Shown here in pieces: positions 57,561-64,000 of a DNA stretch of 64,000 nt. The position numbers and the translations under genes are program-made. The DNA lies in NCBI GenBank assembly GCA_008973525.1, contig WACJ01000099.1, forward strand, positions 1 to 64,000, written 5' to 3'. Under the pieces are notes generated by a model that made no database searches, was not told where the DNA came from, and saw only the letters and a program-made list of their open reading frames with translations. The stretch comes from Stenopsyche tienmushanensis. Taxonomy: Eukaryota; Arthropoda; Insecta; Trichoptera; Stenopsychidae. The stretch's first letter is position 1. Each line of letters starts with the position of its first letter.

Positions 57561-59049
57561 ATGTAACATACAATGGGCATAATTTTTTAATGTGAAATAT
57601 TGGGATTCAATGGCGCTTTAGTGCTTCCATCAAATTTTATTCAGCTTGTGCATCTTTAGTAAATGGGAGTTTGAGAAGTAATTGAAAGCATTCTTCGGCG
57701 AAAGAAGTTGTAGATTGGGGGCGGATTTTTACTTGGAGGAATTTCAAAGCAACTATCGCAAAGTTAGGGGATGTTTCTTTAGGAATTTTTCGCACGCGTT
57801 GGCGTTGGTTATATTAGGGTCACGCCGTTAAAGGAGGATTTGAGGGCGTATTTTTATTGAATTTACCCCCTCATTAAACGGATAATTTTCCACATCGAGA
57901 CCACAAAAACAATGAAAATACTAGAACAACACCCTCAAGTATTGACACGTAAGCAACAATCGGTGCTTACAGCTTCATATCAACAAACATATCCTCGTGT
58001 CCCCCTACATGACGCCCTTACAAAAATGCAGACTGACAATCGCGTTCTTTCAGATCAATAGGCATAATTTAATATCGTATGCGCATGCGTAATTTTATTA
58101 CATACATTTTAGAAGATGGGGGGGAGGGATTTAGCTGTATCAAATCGAATTGGCTCATTTTTTTAAATTCATACTTCGCTTTTGTAACCGAATCTTTCGT
58201 ATTATTAAAGCGAAATTATTATCTTTTCTTTGTGCAGACGAACATGCAACAGATGGTCAATTTACTACAAAACCCAAACGGAGAACTTTCGTGTCGAGCA
58301 TTATGTAACGACCAACATCCGCACAATAGTAGCTTTTCGATCAATATAACGAATTGTTGTCCTTAAATAAGCTAGTCTTAATGGGCGTTTTTATAGGTGT
58401 GATAATTTTGCAAAAAAAAAAAAAATGAAAAACCTCCATTATAACCGGGGGATATAATTATGGCGCGTCGTTTATTATACGGGAGGCAGCGACTGAAATT
58501 TTGCACCCATTTGTACAAAGCCTGCCTTTTTATTTATGAGTGGTTTACGTTAATTATGGTTGAATAAACGTCGTCTACTTTCGATACAACGTGGCTAGGG
58601 CTTCGGTAGAATGTCACAGATAATGTCGATAACTACCGTACTCATATTGTAATTCAACCTGCAGATCAAACAACTTGTCAATGTATATCGCATTACATCC
58701 ATCAAATCTCATTCATCCCTCGTTTCTTGACACTTTTCATTACCTATCTAAAGTTTATTCAATTTTTTTCCATTATCTAAATGCGCTCGCACTCTGCACT
58801 TGTATTTCTATCCATTTCATTTTTCACACAATGGAAATTGTTAGCTAAAATACTAAGCTGTGTTTGTGTAATATATAATAAAATAGGCAAATTTATACTA
58901 GTTGCATTATGCTATGAATATCTGGAGCTGATCTCGGTAAGTAGCGATAGCTACATGTATTTATAGGCAGGGCCGTAAAAACGCAGAGTACCAGTTGAGA
59001 GTTGCAAATGTTTTTTATTTTACTTGACCATTCTACTTCTAATTTAGTT
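57561..59049. other. Intergenic, nothing firmly assignable
   Basis: An oligo(A) run near 58411 and short frames (58079-58366, 58781-58966) without known motifs. Confidence 0.35.
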
Positions 59050-59443
59050 GAACCAACCGGCATAAGCCCGCAATAAATTCGACCGATAACAATATTTTCG
59101 CCCGATTATAAAATTTAACCAACCCATCCGATCAGTCTTCTTCGGCCAACTTCGTTTTATAATGAGAGTTTGTAAACATTCTGTAGACATGTTCGGATAT
59201 GGCGTTCGATCGCAAGACGCTCATTCATCACATCAGCGGTCCGAAAAGCGGACCGGTTGGACACATAGACCTTGTGGTCTCTCCGTTCTCTTTTTAGGGA
59301 TTTTTGCAGCATTTTCGGGGATGGATGCATATCCAGGGGCTGTATGATCATGGAAGTCCCCTCAGAGGCTATCTTACATAGGTGGCTCACGCCAATGAGG
59401 TCGTAAATGAGTCTAGGGGAAGTCTTTCCGTAAAAATTATATA
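59050..59443 (-). repeat. X repeat, copy 3 (coding remnant), split by a mariner
   Basis: The longest X copy. On the minus strand one frame runs MLQKSLKRERRDHKVYVSNR, SAFRTADVMNERLAIERHIR, TCLQNVYKLSL, a stop, NEVGRRRLIGWVG, a stop and SGENIVIGRIYCGLMPVGST, all without a frameshift, so it was once coding. RRRLIGWVG loosely recalls LINE reverse transcriptase tails, but I cannot assign it. The repeat continues at 60717-60755 beyond the mariner. Confidence 0.6.
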
Positions 59444-60714
59444 TTAGGTAAAGTGAAAAGAAATCGCCGTTATTTTAGGGCGCGCTTTGAAATCAGTTTG
59501 TGTTCAGTTCTCGTCAAGTAAGCACGTCAATATTAGTATTATTTTAAAGCTCCTTTTGTCCTCTTTCTATTTCAATAAATTTATTTTTATTTACACCCAT
59601 AAAAAAAATTCCAGACCGAATATCGAAGAGATGCAGTTGCGATCAATTTTATTGTTTTTATACGACAAGTGGTTAAAACTCAAAGAAGCTCAAGAAAGCA
59701 TTTGTGAAACCTATGGTGATATCCTAAAGATTCGCAAGTACCGATGGTGGTTTAAAAAAATTAAATCTGGCGACAGAAATTTACAAAATCAACCAAAATT
59801 GGGAAGACCTAAAAAAATTGATGACAAGGTATTAAAATCATTAGTGGAATCTGATCCTCGAAAAACAATTAAGGAATTATTGCAGGACATCGGTTGTCCA
59901 TGGTCCACTGTAAAATATCACCTTAAATTGCTGGAAAAGAAGCATAGACAAGAGTTTGGGTACCACATGATTTGTCGTAGTCAGTCTTGGATCAGCGCGT
60001 GACCATTTGTTCGTTATTGCGGAGCAGGTATGAAACCAATCCATTTCTAAGAAGGATAGTAACTAGAGACGAAAAATGGATCCTTTACAACTCTCCATTT
60101 AAAAAAAAACAATGGCTCTCTTCGAAAGAAGTACCTGTTTCAACCCCTTGACCGACTTTTACATTAAAAAAAGTTTTATTGTGTGTCTGGTGGGATATTT
60201 CCGGGGTCGTATATTATGACATTTTAAAACCGGGCCAAACAGTAGCAAAGGAGTTGTTCTATGCACAACTAGATAAATTAAAGGCGGAGTTAATTAAAAA
60301 AGGTCGATTCTGGTGAATAATCAACGGCGAATTTTGTATCACGACAACACGAGACCGCATGCAGCAAAAATCACTGTAGAAAAAATAAAAGAGCCCAATT
60401 TAGAACTACTGCTACATCCATCGTACTCTCCAGACATCGCTCTATCCGACTATCAGTTTTTTCGAAGTCTTGAACATCCACTTCTAAATAAAAAATTTAC
60501 TTCAGAAATCCAGGTCAAAAATCATATAGATGCCTTTTTTGAATCCAAGGAGCTTGAATTTTATAAAAGAGGCATCGAAAAGTTGCCCAAACTGTGGAGT
60601 AACATTGTAAGTAATAATAGACATTATTTACCAAAATAAAATATTTGTATTTTTTTTGTAAATACATTTTTTATTTGAGCTGAAAAAACGGCGATTTATT
60701 TTCACTTTACCTAA
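59444..60714 (+). mobile_element. mariner element with terminal inverted repeats and TA duplications
   Basis: The ends TTAGGTAAAGTGAAAAGAAA and, from the right in reverse complement, TTAGGTAAAGTGAAAATAAA match at 32 of 35 positions over the full repeat. TA flanks both sides (59442-59443 and 60715-60716). Length 1,271 bases is typical for mariner. The transposase frame inside is broken, so it is non-autonomous now but may still be recognised by a related transposase. It sits inside an X repeat. Confidence 0.95.
59631..60639 (+). pseudogene. mariner DD34D transposase, broken
   Basis: The start at 59631 gives MQLRSILLFLYDKWLKLKEA. Domains in order: N-terminal helix-turn-helix pair including RWWFKKIKSGDRN, LGRPKKIDDKVLKSLVESDP and KELLQDIGCPWSTVKYHL; then first Asp in VTRDEKWIL; second in LYHDNTRPHAA; third in SPDIALSDYQFF. 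The spacing of 34 residues between the last two is that of DD34D mariners, and all three Asp remain. Breaks: a frameshift around 59975-59990, a stop TGA near 60149, and another frameshift near 60312. The C-terminus (LPKLWSNIV, ending at 60639) is intact. Confidence 0.9.
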
Positions 60715-60755
60715 TATTTATGAATGTTACTAATTTATGCTGCTTTTTTAGCTGG

Positions 60756-61119
60756 TTTTTTTTAGTTTTAAGCTACAAAATGTAGCTAGTTTTTCCTTCT
60801 TCTTCTTGAGAATCATGAATCTTATGGTTTATAAGGTAGACTCTTTCTATCATAGTATTATTTTTAAAAAAACGATAGCTATTAGCTATACTTTAGGGAT
60901 TATAATTAAATTTGTGCAAAAGAAAACGATAGTGTTCTGTTGTGACCTGTTTTGGTAGGTTTAGTGTTAACATCGTCATATAACCCATTACCTTTTGAAT
61001 ATCATTCGCCATGATCTTCCGAACCGTTAAATTTATTAGACAAGTTAAATTTGGCTAGAATTCTATTATGGTATTCATGAGCAAGATAACTTATGGAGAA
61101 TGCAGAAATCCAAATGTAA
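60756..61119. other. Intergenic, no recognised feature
   Basis: Nothing recognised. Confidence 0.4.
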
Positions 61120-61260
61120 ATTGACAGATTTGGGTGGATAACGTATCCAATTAGTGTTAATGTGGAAACTACGTCTGCAGAACTGCAAGAACGTCTTGAC
61201 AATGTGCAAAACAATTTAACTCTTCGAGGACACTATAACGAGCGACTATCGTATTTTGGA
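61120..61260 (+). pseudogene. Possible hAT (ZBED-type) fragment
   Basis: ISVNVETTSAELQERLDNVQ followed by NNLTLRGHY resembles the P-F-x-x-D-V-x-x-x-P-x-x-L-Q-x-E-L-I-x-L-Q segment of ZBED-type hAT proteins. Only about 40 residues and no further motif. Confidence 0.3.
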
Positions 61261-61439
61261 AATCTAGGAAAATTTCATTTATTTTTAAAATTATTTTAAA
61301 AAAATCAGATATCGGCAGTGCCTTAGAAATCGTCATTGTTAATTTTTGTCATCTGGGCGTGTACAATTTTCGCAAAAACAATTCAAAATGGAAACAAACC
61401 AAATTCATGTACGATATTTACTGTTGCTCTTATCAAAAA

Positions 61440-61680
61440 AGGTGAATCTGCTTTTAGTTTGCCAGATTTCGATCGGGCACTTTTTCGTACTTAGAGAAAT
61501 GAGGTCGCTGGATAACAACATTCTATGAGATTTGGTGGAGATAAATCCAGGTTTTTCCATTGATGGATTAGCTAAGAGACTTGGACCAACTCACTCAACT
61601 CACTCACTCACTATTCAGTGAGAAATACCATTAAAAAAATCAGGGATTTTAAAATTGTTGCTAAACGTATTATAGCAACT
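61440..61680 (+). pseudogene. mariner transposase N-terminal scrap with (CACT)n
   Basis: FRSGTF, then RSLDNNIL, a stop and DLVEINPGFSIDGLAKRLG follow the mariner pattern FRSGxFxLxDxPRSGRPxxxDxxxLxxLVExNPxxSxxELAxxLG. A short CACT repeat expansion (61592-61614) sits where the next helix would be. Confidence 0.5.
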
Positions 61681-62142
61681 TGTGTTACTTAAATTGTGAC
61701 TATCTATATTTGTAATTTTTCTCAAAAAAGAAATCTCCATTTGTTTGCAATATCATTTGTTATCCTAAATTTTGCATAACATTATAAGGGCCATTGAAAT
61801 GTTACAGTTGGGAATTTTCAACTGTCAAAATGTTTTTATTTGAATCATTTGAATAATTGACTGTCGATGAAATTGCTGGAAAACATCAATCAAACAACAT
61901 TGAAATAATGTCGATAACCCTCAAATAGGAAGGATCGTTTTAGACAGCACTTCGTGTTTGACATCTACGTAAAAATGTCAAGAGTAGCAAAATAAAGGTC
62001 TCTTCGATAAAATTTAAATATTAATGTTGAGCACCGAATGCGATGGCTTCCGAGGAAAGACTTTCAGGCGAAAATATATTATATAAGCAAAGTTTCACGT
62101 CTGTTTTTGTCAACTGCACTCAAGAGATCTTTATTTTTGTAT

Positions 62143-62410
62143 TCAACTAAAAATAAAATAAAAGTATACACCGAATAACTCCGATTTGGACACTGAGAAG
62201 ATAAATATTTTTAGGCCGAGCACAGCGGATTTCATCTTCAGCATTAGATTCTCCTCGTTTGTTTCATAGGGACCATTCATAGCTACTTTTATTGCTTCAT
62301 TGATCTCGTCCTTCAATGAAGGCATTAGATTTGCTCGCAAAGGCTTTGCGCTCAAATGGCCATTTTCCGCAAACGCTGCTTGGTAATAAAGGAGATACAA
62401 AGATTTGTAG
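62143..62410 (-). CDS. Candidate terminal exon of an unidentified gene
   Basis: On the minus strand a pyrimidine-rich TACTTTTTTTAG acceptor precedes an open stretch: YKSLYLLYYQAAFAENGHLS, then RANLMPSLKDEINEAIKVAM, NGPYETNEENLMLKMKSAVL and a stop, with AATAAA about 20 bases after the stop. Composition is protein-like and amphipathic, unlike chance AT-rich frames. I do not recognise the family. Upstream exons should lie above 62410 on the minus strand; R1 copy 9 lies there. Confidence 0.3.
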
Positions 62411-62601
62411 CTAAAAAAAGTACTTTCGATCAATGATATCAAACGTGTTTGTATAAACCACGTCTTCCGTAAGAACAAAATAGTTCTTACGCACTTCTAT
62501 GAATAGTATTTAAATGAAAAACTTTTCATTGTTCTAAAATTTTCCTCAAAATCCTATACTACAACTGAACAAAATTTCACTTTAAATTATATTTTAAAAA
62601 A

Positions 62602-63163
62602 ATTCATGCGAAAAGTATGAAATATAAAATATTGATATTTAGTGGGGGAAACCACTCCGGTCGGTACGCGAACGATGACATTCTTTACCATGGAAATCCT
62701 AAGTCCTGAACAAATAATTTGCAGCAAATAAATTAAACATATTTTAACTTTGTATAATATTGTGTATAGCTTAGACTAGAATTAAAAAGAAATATTGAAA
62801 AATAAAAAAATTGTGTTCAATCAAAAAAAAGTTTATGTTTTTACCAACATTTTTTGTAGTTTTTTGTTCATTAAATAAATACTTTTTAATATTTTTAAAT
62901 AATTATAGTCTATACGATGAAAACGTTTATTATACACGTGCTTGCAAATTTTCATAAAGAATGCTCATCTAGAGCGTGTGGAAGCACTTCCATGAACTTG
63001 GAATAAATAGCTTCGTGAAAATAGTTTCGTCGATCTATAACTTTGCGAATTTAATTTATATCGACTTGAAATTAACTGAACGTATCCTTAAACATTGGTT
63101 CTTTCCGATACGCGAAGAAAAAAAAAGATTTTTTTGAACCAACAATGTAGAAACGTCCCTTAA
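62602..63163 (-). mobile_element. R1 family element, copy 9
   Basis: Reverse-oriented. The high-coordinate end reads CAACAATGTAGAAACGTCCC then TTAA at 63160-63163, which shows that the family's other terminus is an inverted version of the right end. Blocks CGATGAAAACGTTTATTATA and GAATGCTCATCTAGAGCGTG are clear. The low-coordinate 40 bases are lost. Confidence 0.8.
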
Positions 63164-64000
63164 TACATTTAGTTTGACAGTAATTGGAATACCATTTCAG
63201 AATATTTAACTTCTTTTCTATCTTCACATGATCATAAATGGATGGGAATGGGAAACAACCATATAAAACCCCATTTTCTTAGAAAAGTTTCATATAAAAT
63301 TTGTTCACATCCAATAAAAAAATATATTGAGAAAAATAAGAAAAGGAGAAATCTGAGAAATGATAGAAAATATCTATATTTTGCACAAGTTACTGAAGAT
63401 TAATTTAGACCGATCGATGACTTTAGCACTATATAGAGAACAGTCAGCATCACCACACCTTTACCATAATATTATATACCACCACAATATTATATAATAA
63501 GGTGTCTGTAACAATTATTCCCATAAGCGTCAATTTCCAATAAGCGAATACAAAGATTAAAAAATAATTGCTAATTTATTTAAAATCGCCCATATCTATT
63601 GAAAAAACCTAAACCCAAATTTTATATGGGCGCCTAACTTTCTGTAGCGTTTTTTTCTCTAAACCGCGGTCCCTATCTTGGCGTTATAGGAGGATTGAGT
63701 GTATTTGTTACTTGTTTCCAAGGCGGTTTAAATTTGATATGTCGTTTTCAAGAACTCAGTTACAATCTACGATCATTGGCAAAACTCACAATCAAATATG
63801 CTAATTTTGCACATATTTCGAACTGGTTGCAATTCCAAATTGTCGTTTATTATCTTGCTTGTCGTTCCTCGTTGCATCATAGAGATTCCGATATTTTTTA
63901 TACAAATCAGTCCTTGAATATGTAAGTTTTTATCGATTGAGAGTGTTTTTGCACTCTAAATTCTCACGAATCAACCCTTCGAGATGCACAAATACAAATT
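63164..64000. other. Intergenic with possible pogo-like end near 63700
   Basis: CCGCGGTCCCTATCTTGGCG followed by TTATAGGAGGATTGAGTGTA (63665-63703) resembles a pogo-type terminus in reverse. The 76-codon frame 63695-63925 is unsupported. Confidence 0.35.

Noticed and set aside
1..64000. tRNA, rRNA, CRISPR, prokaryotic operon or integrated virus
   Set aside because: No tRNA arm pattern, rRNA core, regularly spaced repeats, ribosome-binding-site-linked genes or viral replicase or capsid motifs were recognised on reading. A covariance-model scan was not possible.

Overview
This window is eukaryotic, AT-rich nuclear DNA, almost certainly from an insect. The only complete host gene is an intron-containing cytochrome P450 of the insect CYP2 clan. 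The order cannot be fixed from the sequence. I saw no rRNA, tRNA, CRISPR array, operon or viral gene.

Layout. About 2.4-10.8 kb holds the P450 gene on the + strand: eight exons, all splice sites GT-AG, 497 codons, every core P450 motif present, and a poly(A) signal about 100 bases after the stop. Intron 1 is 4.7 kb and carries two small mobile elements. Intron 7 holds a decayed piggyBac C-terminus in antisense. The rest is a graveyard of DNA transposons with a few LINE ends: mariner (at least nine places), hAT (one four-copy family plus others), piggyBac-like, pogo/Tigger-like, Tc1/IS630-like, Helitron-like and fold-back elements, many of them nested.

The most informative structures are: (1) a family here called R1, with nine copies, apparently TTAA-flanked with ends starting GGGACGTTTCTAC; (2) a 910-bp TTAA-flanked element that splits an old coding region at 41.2-42.1 kb, whose removal restores the reading frame; (3) a 1,271-bp mariner with good terminal inverted repeats and TA duplications at 59.4-60.7 kb, whose pre-insertion site is preserved in a paralogous repeat at 39.4 kb; (4) a hAT family whose ends are dense in CCCGGGAT palindromes; (5) an unidentified repeat (X) with a conserved decayed reading frame; and (6) a 3 x 65-bp tandem array made from a transposase fragment.

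Functionally, only the P450 looks active: an ER-anchored, haem-thiolate monooxygenase. All transposase reading frames seen are interrupted or truncated, so the elements here would be immobile unless helped from elsewhere. Two short reading frames (62.1-62.4 kb and 28.6-28.9 kb, both - strand) might be exons or element remnants and are left unassigned. Family assignments rest on remembered motifs, not on database searches.
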